A stretch of DNA of 64,000 bases from Methylosinus sp. H3A (GTDB taxonomy: Bacteria; Pseudomonadota; Alphaproteobacteria; Rhizobiales; Beijerinckiaceae): the NCBI RefSeq assembly GCF_015709455.1, contig NZ_JADNQW010000005.1, forward strand, positions 1,736,001 through 1,800,000, written 5' to 3'. Each line of letters begins with the position of its first letter. Within the stretch, counting starts at the first letter, position 1. Under the pieces are notes generated by a model, which searched no databases, was not told where the DNA came from, and saw only the letters and a program-made list of their open reading frames with translations. The translations under genes were made by a program, and so were the position numbers. Shown piece after piece: positions 18,350 through 27,275 of the stretch.

Positions 18350-19915
18350 CTATCTCACCACATGGAAATTCGCGACGCCGTCATTGGCGAGCTGTGCGAC
18401 GAGCTGCAATTCCCAATCGATATAAGCCTGCATCGCTTCCCGCGAATTGTCGACGCCATCATAGGGACGCTTGTAGCTGTCGTCCGCTTCGCTGAGCCAT
18501 CGCGCATTCTCCGTCGTGACGGCGCCGAAAGCCTGCGCTCCACCAGAGAGCGCGACTGCGCCGCTGGCCGAGACGATCTGCGCGCGCGCGAGATTGTCGA
18601 GCGCCGTCTCGCCGTCCGGAGAGACGAGCACGATCTGCTTGTCGCGCGGCAGCGTCGCGAGATCACGCTCGAGATGCGCGACCGCGGCCCAATAGGAGCC
18701 AGAGATATGGCCGGCGCGATAGACGGGGCTGCGGGATAGATCGACGATCGCGAAATTATCGCGACCAGAGGCGAGCTCTTCCGGCGAGATCGTCGCGCCC
18801 GGGGCTGCGACAATCGGCGGACGTCGGCGTGGCGATGCGCCTCGCTCGGTCGCCGCAGCCGCTTCGGGCGAGAGGATGGCCGTCTCCCATCCGAGTTGCG
18901 TCAGCCATGACGCCGTCGACAGCGCGCGCGCTTCGAGATCGTCATAGAGAATGATCTTCGCGCCGCGCACGGCCACCCACTCATCGGTGGCCTGCACGAG
19001 TTGTCCGCCCGGAGCGGAACGAAACCCGGGGGCATGTCCGGCGGCATATTCTTCCGGCGAACGCACGTCGAGCAAATAGAGAGTGCGTCTGTCTCTCGTG
19101 GCGAGCGCCGCCTCGAAGGCCTCGGCGTCGAGCGTCGCGACGCCGAGGCGCGCGGCGCGGGCGCGCGTTCCGGCGAGCGCGCGCTCGTGCTGCTCCCGGC
19201 CGAGCGGAGGAAAGCGTCGCGTCTGCCCACGGTCGAGCGCCAGCCCATCCAAGGTCCAGCCGATCGTGCCGTTGCGGAGCGCGGCGACTCGATTGGGGAT
19301 TGCAGCGTCAATGAGGCTCTGCGTTCCGATGATCGAGCGCGTGCGTCCGGCGCAATTGACGATGACGAGCGTGTCCGGGGATGGCGCTATGTCGAAGACG
19401 CGCAAGGCGAGCTCTGCGCCCGGCACGCTGACCGCGTTCGGAATGCTCATCGTGTGATATTCCTCGAAGCGGCGCGCGTCGAGCACGACGGCGTCGGCGC
19501 TCGCGCGAATGAGGCCCTCGACCTCGCGCGCAGAGAGCGACGGCGTGTGGCGAATGGATTCGACGAGTTCGCCAAAGGCTTTCGACACGACATTGACGTC
19601 GCGGAACAGCTCGCCGATTTCGCGATAGGCCGAGAGGCCGCCCTCAAGCGCCGCCACATCCGAATATCCTATGCTCGCGAAGCGGCGCGCCGCTTGTTCC
19701 GCAAATCCCTCGCCGTCGTCATAGACGACGATCTTCGCCGAGAGACGCGGGGCGAGATCATAGGCTCTGGTCTCGATCTCGGAGAAGGGCAGAGAGACGG
19801 CGAAGAAGGGGTGCGCGCGCGAATAGGGCCCTTCCTCGCGCGCGTCGAACACGGCGACCTCGTCGCGCGCGCGCCAGAGCGCCCTCAGCGCATGCGCGGA
19901 AATCTGCTCGACCAT
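18350..19915 (-). CDS. four-domain rhodanese-like sulfurtransferase
   Basis: This 521-residue protein is made of four rhodanese-like domains (about 1-115, 125-240, 260-360, 370-470) and a C-terminal helical tail. Only the second domain keeps a nucleophilic cysteine, Cys188 in VNCAGRTRS. The equivalent loops read VYDDGEG (domain 1), LYDDLEA (domain 3) and VSPDGET (domain 4), so those domains are probably structural or regulatory. It converges on ssuB with a 22-base gap and diverges from the receptor at 20126. Multi-rhodanese proteins of this plan often sit with sulfonate uptake genes, suggesting a role in handling sulfur released by SsuD (inference). Confidence 0.88.
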   Translation of the reverse strand: MVEQISAHALRALWRARDEVAVFDAREEGPYSRAHPFFAVSLPFSEIETRAYDLAPRLSAKIVVYDDGEGFAEQAARRFASIGYSDVAALEGGLSAYREIGELFRDVNVVSKAFGELVESIRHTPSLSAREVEGLIRASADAVVLDARRFEEYHTMSIPNAVSVPGAELALRVFDIAPSPDTLVIVNCAGRTRSIIGTQSLIDAAIPNRVAALRNGTIGWTLDGLALDRGQTRRFPPLGREQHERALAGTRARAARLGVATLDAEAFEAALATRDRRTLYLLDVRSPEEYAAGHAPGFRSAPGGQLVQATDEWVAVRGAKIILYDDLEARALSTASWLTQLGWETAILSPEAAAATERGASPRRRPPIVAAPGATISPEELASGRDNFAIVDLSRSPVYRAGHISGSYWAAVAHLERDLATLPRDKQIVLVSPDGETALDNLARAQIVSASGAVALSGGAQAFGAVTTENARWLSEADDSYKRPYDGVDNSREAMQAYIDWELQLVAQLANDGVANFHVVR

Positions 19916-20056
19916 CGGCTCTAACTCCCGATCTTTTCGATAGGCTCATATGGTGCGACGCCGGCGAGAGCGCGGTCTCTCGAGACGTCTGCACCCATCA
20001 TCATCACTCCTTCTATCCATCGATTTGGCAGCGCGTGCAAGCAGTCACAGCATAGC

Positions 20057-20084
20057 TTGACCGCGTCGGTGTCATAGGTATATT
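20057..20084 (+). promoter_or_regulatory. sigma-70-like promoter of TonB receptor gene
   Basis: TTGACC at 20057-20062 is separated by 16 bases from TATATT at 20079-20084, in the AT-rich gap between the divergent rhodanese gene and the receptor. Transcription would start near 20092, giving a short leader before ATG 20126. Assigned from consensus only. Confidence 0.5.
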
Positions 20085-20125
20085 CACTTAATATATATCG
20101 AGTTTATAGATTGTATGGGCGCGAC

Positions 20126-22603
20126 ATGAGAATCGGACCGGAGACCTTCGACGCGCGGCGCGGCTTCGGTGTTCGGTCCAGACGCGGCGTTCTGCTCGCC
20201 GGGATCGCCTGCGTCTCGCTCGATGTCGCCCTCGCGCAAGAGGCGCAGGTCGACGATGTGCGTGTGACTGGCGGCGCGAGGGACGGAACGCAGCGACAGG
20301 AACAAGCGACGAAGCAGCCACGGCCGATCGTCGTCGTGACCTCCAAGACAGCCGAACGCGAACATCTCGATCGCCTCACCGATCTCGCGCAAAAGGTTCC
20401 GAACTACAGAGTGGATGGCAGCCATCCGAGACGTCCGGCGACGATTCGCGGCGTCGGGCTCGGGGCCGGAAGCGGAGACGGAGCAGAGTCGGATACGGGC
20501 TTCGTCGTCGACAATGTGTTCTGGAAGAATTTCGGTTTTCAATGGGGCGACTTCGTCGACCTCGAATCCTTCGAGATCGGTCTCGGCCCGCAAGGAACGG
20601 CCTTTGGGAAGAATACGACCGTCGGCAACGTCGTTATCCGAACGCAATTGCCGTTGTTCGAGCGCAAGGCGAGCTTCGAGACGTCCTTCGCCAATTACAA
20701 TCGCATTATCGAGAAGTTGAACGTCACCGGGCCGCTCATCGACGACAAGCTCGCCTATCGCGTCGCTTTCTATCTCGACAAGAGCGACGGCTGGATTCGC
20801 GATCAAGTGACCGGCGCCGGCTATCGCAACGGCAATCGCTGGGGCGTGCGCGGGCAATTATATTATGTCGGCGACAGTGTGACCGACCGTTTGATATTCA
20901 ACTATGGGCGCTCCGCCGAATACAGCAATATCGGCGCCTGCAGCAGCACGGTTTGTGCCTTCGGCGACTCGTTCCAGCTTTTCGCGAACGGCACGTTGCC
21001 CGCCCGCACCTATTCGCAGACCCTGGCGCAGAGGCTCGGGCGCTCCGTTCTCACCTTCGATCCATTCAAGCCTTATTTCACGCGCACGCCGACCTTCTAC
21101 GCCCAGCAGCACAATGTCTCGAACGAGGCGAACATCCAGCTCGGCGAAAATACGCTGAGCCTGATTTCCGCCTACGGCCACTTCCGCTTGCAACCGCGTG
21201 TGCCGCTCGGCAATCAGGAACTCTCCATCAGCGGCGGCCGCGTCGACAGCTATGTCGATCAGTTCTCGCAGGAGATCAAATTCGCCTCGCCCAAGGAGCA
21301 GAAGCTCGAATGGGCGACGGGCCTCTATTCCATGTATGAATATGTCTGGAACCATAATCTGACCGAATTCGGCTCAGACGCGGCGGCATGGTTCGGCGCT
21401 CCGGCGTTGCTCAATGGCCTGCAGAACAATCGCGATGGAAAGGCCCGCACTTTCCATGTCGCAGCCTATGGCCAAGCGACCTACCATGTCGACGAGCAAT
21501 GGGCGTTGACCTTCGGCCTCCGCGACAGCTACGAAATAAAAGAAGGCTCCAATTTCAGTTGGGAGCAGGTCTATCCCAATCAATATTCGCTCGCGCAACA
21601 GACGGCGGCCATTCGCTCCGGCGGCGGGCAGGGGTTCTTCGACACCGGCGGCGTGAGCAAATCACTCAATTCGCTCACGGGCGTGTTCAATCCGCAATAT
21701 AGGGTCGACGAGCACATATTGATCTTCGGCCTCGTCGGGCGCGGCGAGAAGGCCGGCGCCGTCAATACGAGCGCCCAGCCGATCTTGGATGGCCAGAGCA
21801 ATTTCAAAGGCTGGCAGCCGGTGATCACCAAACCCGAAGTGTCGTGGGACTATGAAATCGGCGTCAAGACGAACTGGTTCGACGGCGCGCTCGTCGCCAA
21901 TATCAATTTCTATTGGAACGACATCTATAATTTTCAGACCAATCTGACGGACACCTCCTACAAAGACAGTCTCGGCCAGCCGATCCGCACCACTTATCTC
22001 GGAACGGCTAATCATGTGCAGCTTCGTGGCGTCGAGATCGATGGTCGTTGGACTCCACTCGAGGGTCTCGCTTTCACCTATTCCGGCGCTCGCACAGACG
22101 CCCGCTGGCTCGACTTCGCCAATGCGGCGACGCCCGCCGACTGGCTGTGGGCGACCCCGACCAATCCACCCGCGGGCTTCCTCTCCGCTCCGCTGACATT
22201 GTCGCGCTCCAATTCGCGATGGGAGCTCGTCCCGCTCTGGTCGTTCAACGTCGGCGTGAATTACGAGCGGTGCCTGGGACCACTGTTCCGCGATCTCGGC
22301 GAATGGGCGAACCAATCGGTCACGGGCTTTTTCTACGCCAACGCCGCTTGGCAGGACAAAGTCCAGCTGACCGATCCACATGCCGTGTTTCAATATTGGA
22401 CCTCGCCCTATACGCGCACGAATGTCGGCTTCGGCCTGAAAACGGATGACGAACGCTATGCCTTGTCGGTGTGGGTGAAGAACCTTTTCGACAACCGCCC
22501 CTTCACCGCCTGGGCGCCCGGCACTGCGACGACGCCCGCGACGGTCGGCTGGCCGAATGATCCCCGCACTTTCGGCGGGACGATGCTCGTCAAGCTATAT
22601 TGA
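20126..22603 (+). CDS. TonB-dependent outer-membrane receptor
   Basis: This 825-residue receptor begins at ATG 20126; a TTG at 20111 in frame is less likely. The signal segment RRGVLLAGIACVSLDVALAQ ends before EAQVDD. A TonB-box-like PIVVVTSK precedes the plug (VPNYRVDGSHPRRPATIRGVG, GPQGTAFGKNTTVGNVVI). The 22-strand barrel ends in GTMLVKLY. It would import a scarce ligand across the outer membrane with TonB energy. It lies between the ssu operon and a second SsuA-like binding protein, so an organosulfur ligand rather than a siderophore is plausible (inference). Confidence 0.92.
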   Translation: MRIGPETFDARRGFGVRSRRGVLLAGIACVSLDVALAQEAQVDDVRVTGGARDGTQRQEQATKQPRPIVVVTSKTAEREHLDRLTDLAQKVPNYRVDGSHPRRPATIRGVGLGAGSGDGAESDTGFVVDNVFWKNFGFQWGDFVDLESFEIGLGPQGTAFGKNTTVGNVVIRTQLPLFERKASFETSFANYNRIIEKLNVTGPLIDDKLAYRVAFYLDKSDGWIRDQVTGAGYRNGNRWGVRGQLYYVGDSVTDRLIFNYGRSAEYSNIGACSSTVCAFGDSFQLFANGTLPARTYSQTLAQRLGRSVLTFDPFKPYFTRTPTFYAQQHNVSNEANIQLGENTLSLISAYGHFRLQPRVPLGNQELSISGGRVDSYVDQFSQEIKFASPKEQKLEWATGLYSMYEYVWNHNLTEFGSDAAAWFGAPALLNGLQNNRDGKARTFHVAAYGQATYHVDEQWALTFGLRDSYEIKEGSNFSWEQVYPNQYSLAQQTAAIRSGGGQGFFDTGGVSKSLNSLTGVFNPQYRVDEHILIFGLVGRGEKAGAVNTSAQPILDGQSNFKGWQPVITKPEVSWDYEIGVKTNWFDGALVANINFYWNDIYNFQTNLTDTSYKDSLGQPIRTTYLGTANHVQLRGVEIDGRWTPLEGLAFTYSGARTDARWLDFANAATPADWLWATPTNPPAGFLSAPLTLSRSNSRWELVPLWSFNVGVNYERCLGPLFRDLGEWANQSVTGFFYANAAWQDKVQLTDPHAVFQYWTSPYTRTNVGFGLKTDDERYALSVWVKNLFDNRPFTAWAPGTATTPATVGWPNDPRTFGGTMLVKLY

Positions 22604-22728
22604 TCGAGCGTCTGCAAAGGCGCGATGACGCCCTTATCAGACTATGTAATCTCTGGAATAGATAGTCTTATTGCGATAGACTGAAGAATGCGGCGGCTTG
22701 TCGCCGAACCAGCCCGAGCGAGGCGTTC

Positions 22729-23706
22729 ATGACGAGACGATTTTGGAAATCCGCGACCGCCAGAGTCTTGGCGATGGTCGCGACATTGCTTCTCGCGTCC
22801 GCAGGAGGACGCGAGGCTTCCGCCGCGGAAGACGTTCTGCGCATCGGCTATCAGAAGTCCTCGTCGCTTCTCATTCTTCTCAAAGGGCAGGGCGCGCTCG
22901 AGAAAGCGCTGGCTCCATTGGGCGTCAAGGTCGCCTGGTATGAATTCAGCTCCGGCCTGCCGCTTCTGGAAGGCGTCAATGTCGGCAGTATCGATTTGTC
23001 GGCGGACGTCGCCGAGCCTGTCCCGCTCTTCGCCCAGGCGGCAAGCGCCAAATTGACCTATCTCGCGCAGGAAAAGCCGTCGCCGACAGGTCAGGCGATC
23101 GTCGTGCGCAAGGACTCGCCGATCAAGACGCTCGCCGAGCTCAAAGGCAAGAAGATCGGCTTTGCGAAAGCCGCAGGCGTCCACTACCTGACTCTACAAA
23201 CCCTGGAGAAGGCCGGCGTAAAGCTCAAAGAGACGGACGTCGTTTATCTTCAGCCTGCCGACGGACGAGTGGCTTTCGAAAGAGGCGCGATAGATGCTTG
23301 GGCGATATGGGATCCGTTTTTGGCGGCCCTGCAGAAGAGCGTCGACGTCAGAGTGCTTGCGGACGGCGCCGCAGCCGGCGTGAGCTATCGGCGATTCTAT
23401 CTGGCGTCGACGAAATATGCATCGAGTCGACCCGACGTCTTGAAGATCGTCGTCGACGAGCTCCGGAAAGCCGGGGAGTGGATCAAGACGCAACCCAAGG
23501 ACGCCGCGGAGCGCCTGGCTCCGCTCATCGGGCTCGACGCGGCGACCGTCGAACTCGCCAATAGTCGACGCAGCTATGCCGTGGCGTTGGTGGACGAAGA
23601 CGCGCTCGCCGAGCAGCAGAAGATTTCCGATGCCTTCACCGAGGCTGGGCTTCTGCCGCGAAAGTTGGACGTGCGAGCAAACGAGGTATGGAAAGGAGCA
23701 CGTTGA
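22729..23706 (+). CDS. second SsuA-like sulfonate binding protein
   Basis: This 325-residue periplasmic protein has a Sec signal (about residues 8-32, ending EASAAED) and SsuA-type segments: LRIGYQKSSSLLIL, LPLLEGVNVGSIDLSADV, LAELKGKKIGFAKAAGVHYL and FERGAIDAWAIWDPFLA. It aligns along its whole length with the SsuA at 14553 but differs in the ligand pocket (SADVAEP replaces GYTGDAP). It follows the TonB receptor by about 125 bases in the same direction and has no permease or ATPase of its own here; it may share SsuCB. Short dyad AGACTAT/ATAGTCT lies in the gap near 22640-22670. Confidence 0.9.
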   Translation: MTRRFWKSATARVLAMVATLLLASAGGREASAAEDVLRIGYQKSSSLLILLKGQGALEKALAPLGVKVAWYEFSSGLPLLEGVNVGSIDLSADVAEPVPLFAQAASAKLTYLAQEKPSPTGQAIVVRKDSPIKTLAELKGKKIGFAKAAGVHYLTLQTLEKAGVKLKETDVVYLQPADGRVAFERGAIDAWAIWDPFLAALQKSVDVRVLADGAAAGVSYRRFYLASTKYASSRPDVLKIVVDELRKAGEWIKTQPKDAAERLAPLIGLDAATVELANSRRSYAVALVDEDALAEQQKISDAFTEAGLLPRKLDVRANEVWKGAR

Positions 23707-23727
23707 GCTCCGAGCGCGAGACTGCGC

Positions 23728-24117
23728 GGAAAAGCGTCAAAAAAGGGAACGCCGCATCCATCCGCACGGCTTTGATGCGGGATAGAAGATCAAGGGCGAG
23801 ACGCAGCATATTCTGTCGATACGATAGGCGTGCTGCTTCATACGCTCGTCCATCCGGCCGACATTCAGGCTCGTGATAGCGGCGTTCTCCTTCTCATCAC
23901 GATGTTCGGAACGTTCCCGCTTCTGCAAAAGCTGTTCGCAGACGGCGCCTATCGGGGCCGCAATTTTGCGATGCGCAGACGAAGGCGTTGCCTAACGTCG
24001 TCACCGAGATCGTCGAGCGCTCGGGCGCGGCCAACGGCCTCATGGACCTCCTCTCCGAGATGCAAAGGCCACTCGGCATAGCAGTCATAGGGGGATTGAT
24101 CATGAGCGATTTTTAGA
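23728..24117 (+). mobile_element. IS5-family transposase remnant
   Basis: Pieces of one IS5-type (IS427/ISL2-like) DDE transposase appear in several frames: GFDAG, stop, KIKGETQHIL; then LLHTLVHPADIQARDSGVLL and LFADGAYRG; then TKALPNVVTEIVERS in another frame. In intact members these read continuously as GFDAGKKIKGRKRHILVDT ... LFADGGYQG. At least one in-frame TAG and two frameshifts are needed to join them, and both ends of the element are missing, so it is dead. Confidence 0.7.
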
Positions 24118-24711
24118 CGCCCGACGCGACGCCGCGTGATCTCTATATCGATCGGCTGCAGAATCGGCGGTCTTCGTTCCGGTTTTGGACTCGACGATTC
24201 TCGAGGACAATCGACCTCGAATTCGTTCCTAGTCGCCGCCTCCACGATTCCAAGATCGTGTCGGACAGTACGAACAAACGCGAGTTCATCGTCGACGGGC
24301 CGAGGAATTCGAGATCACGCTCGGCGAGCGCAGGCATATCGCTGACGATCGGCTTTGTCGCGCCCGCGACGGGCGCGCGCTCGCCACGCGCCGGCATTCC
24401 GCGTGTCGCTTCGTTCCCGAGGGGCTGCGGCAAGCACAAGAAACATTTTTGCAATATCCGCATCTGACGAAGACAAAATACCTTGCCGCGCTGCGAGATA
24501 GGCTAGTTAATTTCAAATAAATAAATATCAGCGCATTTTTATTCTCCGCATGAACCCGCTATGCTGACGTATTTCGTGATTTTATGTTGCGCGTATCGCA
24601 TAATTGCGCCTACTATTCTAATGGTTTGAAAACATGCCGCCACACGACGGGCATCGGCGCGCTCCTTCGCGCGCTCGTGATCCGCAACTTCTTTCATTTG
24701 GAGAAGAATTC
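24118..24711. other. decayed intergenic stretch before second TonB receptor
   Basis: No intact gene is recognised. A plus-strand frame from about 24230 to a TAA near 24519 has no start codon and ends YPHLTKTKYLAALRDRLVNF, which looks more protein-like than the surrounding frames and may be the tail of a lost gene; I cannot name it. From about 24500 to 24630 the DNA is strongly AT-rich and probably holds the promoter of the receptor gene. Confidence 0.35.
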
Positions 24712-27219
24712 ATGATTTTTCCTGCCGACGCCCGCGCCGCTCGCGAAAAACCGCGTCATCATTATCGGCGGTCGAAGCAGATCGGCGCCAGCGCATCGGC
24801 GCTCGCCCTAGCGATCATGACGTCGCCGGCGGGCGCCCAGACGTCGGCAGAGTCGAGGCCGCGTGAGGCGACGATAGAGGATGTCATCGTGACCGGCACA
24901 CGCGACTATGGCGTCAAGGCGCGCGAGAGCACAGCGCCCGTCACCGTCGTCAGCGGCGAGCGACTGAAGGCGACGGGTCGCACCAATATCGTCGATGCGC
25001 TTCAACGTCTCGATCCGTCCTATTCGATCTATGGCGTCGGTGGCGATCTCAACAATCTCGTGCGCTCGCCACGACTGCGCGGATTGACCGCCAGCCATGT
25101 GCTGGTGCTCGTCAACGGCAAGCGGCGTCACGGCACCGCCAATCTATCCTCTTCGGGCTTCACCAAAGGCGCGGCGGGCGCCGATCTCGACCTCATTCCG
25201 GTCGCGCTCGTCGATCATATCGAAATTCTCGAGGATGGCGCCGCCGCCCAATATGGCTCGGACGCCATCGCCGGCGTCATTAACATCATATTGAAGGCCG
25301 ACTCCGACGGCGGCGGCGTCTCCGCTCTCGTCGGCTCCTATGGGCAAAGCTATAATCCGAACACGCATGGCAATGGGCTGACGCGCAATCTGCAGGCGGA
25401 CAAGAGCTTTGCGATTGGCAATCAGGGCTTTCTGACGCTCGGAGCCGATCTCACATCTCATCTGCACAGCAATCAGACCGGGCCCGATCGCACATCCGAC
25501 GGGACGGGCCTGCGCGTCGGCCCCGGAACTGCCTATCCCTGGGTCGATCCCAATGTCGCCGCCATCATCGGCGACGCCGCCTATATCAACGGCTCGGCCG
25601 GCCTCAACGCGGGCTATGAATTCGACAATGGCGTCCAGTTCTATCTCTTCGGAACGGGCGCGGGCCGTCGCGGCGAGGCGTTCCAGAACTACCGCGCGCC
25701 CAATCTCAACGGAACGGCCGCAAGCAAGATCATCGATCCGTCGGGCTTCGTCCCGGCCGAGACCATCCACGAAGAAGATTGGTCGCTGACAGGCGGAGCG
25801 AAAGGCAAGGTCTTCGACGATGTGAGATGGGATCTGAGCCTCACCTATGGCTCCGACAAGATCGATGTCGGCTTGAACCAATCGGCCAATGTATCGCTGT
25901 TCAACGATACGCTCGCAGCCTTCGGCGCCGGCTGGACGCCGCGCCAATTCTACATCGGCCAATATCTACGCACGCTGCGCACGATCAATCTCGATCTCGG
26001 CAAGGAGGTAGCGCCGAGCTTCCTGCCGGCGCCCGTCAACATATCGATCGGCGCCGAGAATCGTCACGAGACCTATGGGGTGCGGCGCGGCGATTTCTTC
26101 TCCTATTACTCGTCGGGCCCGGCGGCCTGGGTCGGCATAAGGCCGACCGACGAGAGCGATCACAGCCGCGAATCCTTCGCCGGCTATGTCGATCTCAGCA
26201 GCAAGCCGCTGCCAGACTGGAAGATCGACATAGCTGGCCGATACGAGACCTTCAGCGACTTCGGCGACACGATCAACGGCAAGCTCTCGACGCGCTATGA
26301 CATTTCGCCCGCGATCGCATTGCGTGGAACTGTGAGCACCGGATTTCGCGCGCCGACGCTCGCCGAGGAATTCTTCTCACAGACGACGGTCTCTCCAACC
26401 ACGGCGACTGTGGTGCTGCCGCCCAACTCCTCGGCGGCGCGCATCGCCGGCGGACAACCGCTGAAGCCGGAAAAGTCGACGAACATCAGCCTGGGCGTCG
26501 TGACGGAACCATTGAAAGACCTGCATGTCTCGGTCGACGCCTATCAGATCGATCTGCGCGACCGCGTCGTGACGACAGGCTCGCTGACGGGCCCGACGGC
26601 GCTCGCGGCTATTACGGCGAGCGGCAATTCATTGCAACCTGGCGCTGTCGGCACGGTCAGCTTCTTCGTCAACGGCGCCTTCACGAGAACGCGCGGCGTC
26701 GATGTGAAAGCCGATTACGCCTATGATCTCGGCTCCTATGGCGCATTGCGTTTCGACGCCGCGGCGAGCTTCATAGAGACGACGATCCTCTCCGTCATCG
26801 GGGCGCCCGCGGCCTTCAACGGCGCGCCCTTGCTCAACGCCGCGGCGCGCTCGAACATCACCGATGTGACGCCGCGCACGAAGGTCGTGTTCGGCGGCTC
26901 CTACCTCTACGACTCATGGACATTCTCGCTGCATTTCACGCAATATGGAAACATCAGCCAGACGGTGGCGTCGCCGTTCACCGGCAGCGCTCCATTCTTC
27001 ACCAATGTCATCACGCCGAAATTCATCACGGATGGCGAGATCGCCTATGATTTCGGCTCGGGACTGCGTGCGGCGATCGGCGGCAATAATCTCTTCGGCG
27101 TAAGGCCCGACCAGACCGTGCCATTCTCGCGCAACCAAGGCGCCGCCATCTTCCCGGTATTTTCTCCATTCGGCGTCAATGGCGGTTATTATTATGCGCG
27201 CGTTTCCCTCAGGTTTTGA
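24712..27219 (+). CDS. TonB-dependent outer-membrane receptor
   Basis: This 835-residue receptor starts at ATG 24712, chosen because GGAGAAG stands five bases upstream; the frame is open to 24634 without a better start. A long signal region (basic RRSKQIGASASALALAIMTS) ends at GAQTSAES. The TonB box region reads IEDVIVTGTRDYG. The plug contains the conserved LRGLTASHVLVLVNGKRRHG and DLIPVALVDHIEILEDGAAA, characteristic of the large receptor class without secretin-type extension. The barrel closes with YYYARVSLRF, a proper terminal Phe. It is convergent with the broken receptor at 27276-29316. Ligand unknown. Confidence 0.93.
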   Translation: MIFPADARAAREKPRHHYRRSKQIGASASALALAIMTSPAGAQTSAESRPREATIEDVIVTGTRDYGVKARESTAPVTVVSGERLKATGRTNIVDALQRLDPSYSIYGVGGDLNNLVRSPRLRGLTASHVLVLVNGKRRHGTANLSSSGFTKGAAGADLDLIPVALVDHIEILEDGAAAQYGSDAIAGVINIILKADSDGGGVSALVGSYGQSYNPNTHGNGLTRNLQADKSFAIGNQGFLTLGADLTSHLHSNQTGPDRTSDGTGLRVGPGTAYPWVDPNVAAIIGDAAYINGSAGLNAGYEFDNGVQFYLFGTGAGRRGEAFQNYRAPNLNGTAASKIIDPSGFVPAETIHEEDWSLTGGAKGKVFDDVRWDLSLTYGSDKIDVGLNQSANVSLFNDTLAAFGAGWTPRQFYIGQYLRTLRTINLDLGKEVAPSFLPAPVNISIGAENRHETYGVRRGDFFSYYSSGPAAWVGIRPTDESDHSRESFAGYVDLSSKPLPDWKIDIAGRYETFSDFGDTINGKLSTRYDISPAIALRGTVSTGFRAPTLAEEFFSQTTVSPTTATVVLPPNSSAARIAGGQPLKPEKSTNISLGVVTEPLKDLHVSVDAYQIDLRDRVVTTGSLTGPTALAAITASGNSLQPGAVGTVSFFVNGAFTRTRGVDVKADYAYDLGSYGALRFDAAASFIETTILSVIGAPAAFNGAPLLNAAARSNITDVTPRTKVVFGGSYLYDSWTFSLHFTQYGNISQTVASPFTGSAPFFTNVITPKFITDGEIAYDFGSGLRAAIGGNNLFGVRPDQTVPFSRNQGAAIFPVFSPFGVNGGYYYARVSLRF

Positions 27220-27275
27220 CCGTTCGAATCGGCTCTGGCGCGCGCAGTGATCGACCCAACGATCACGGCGAAGCA

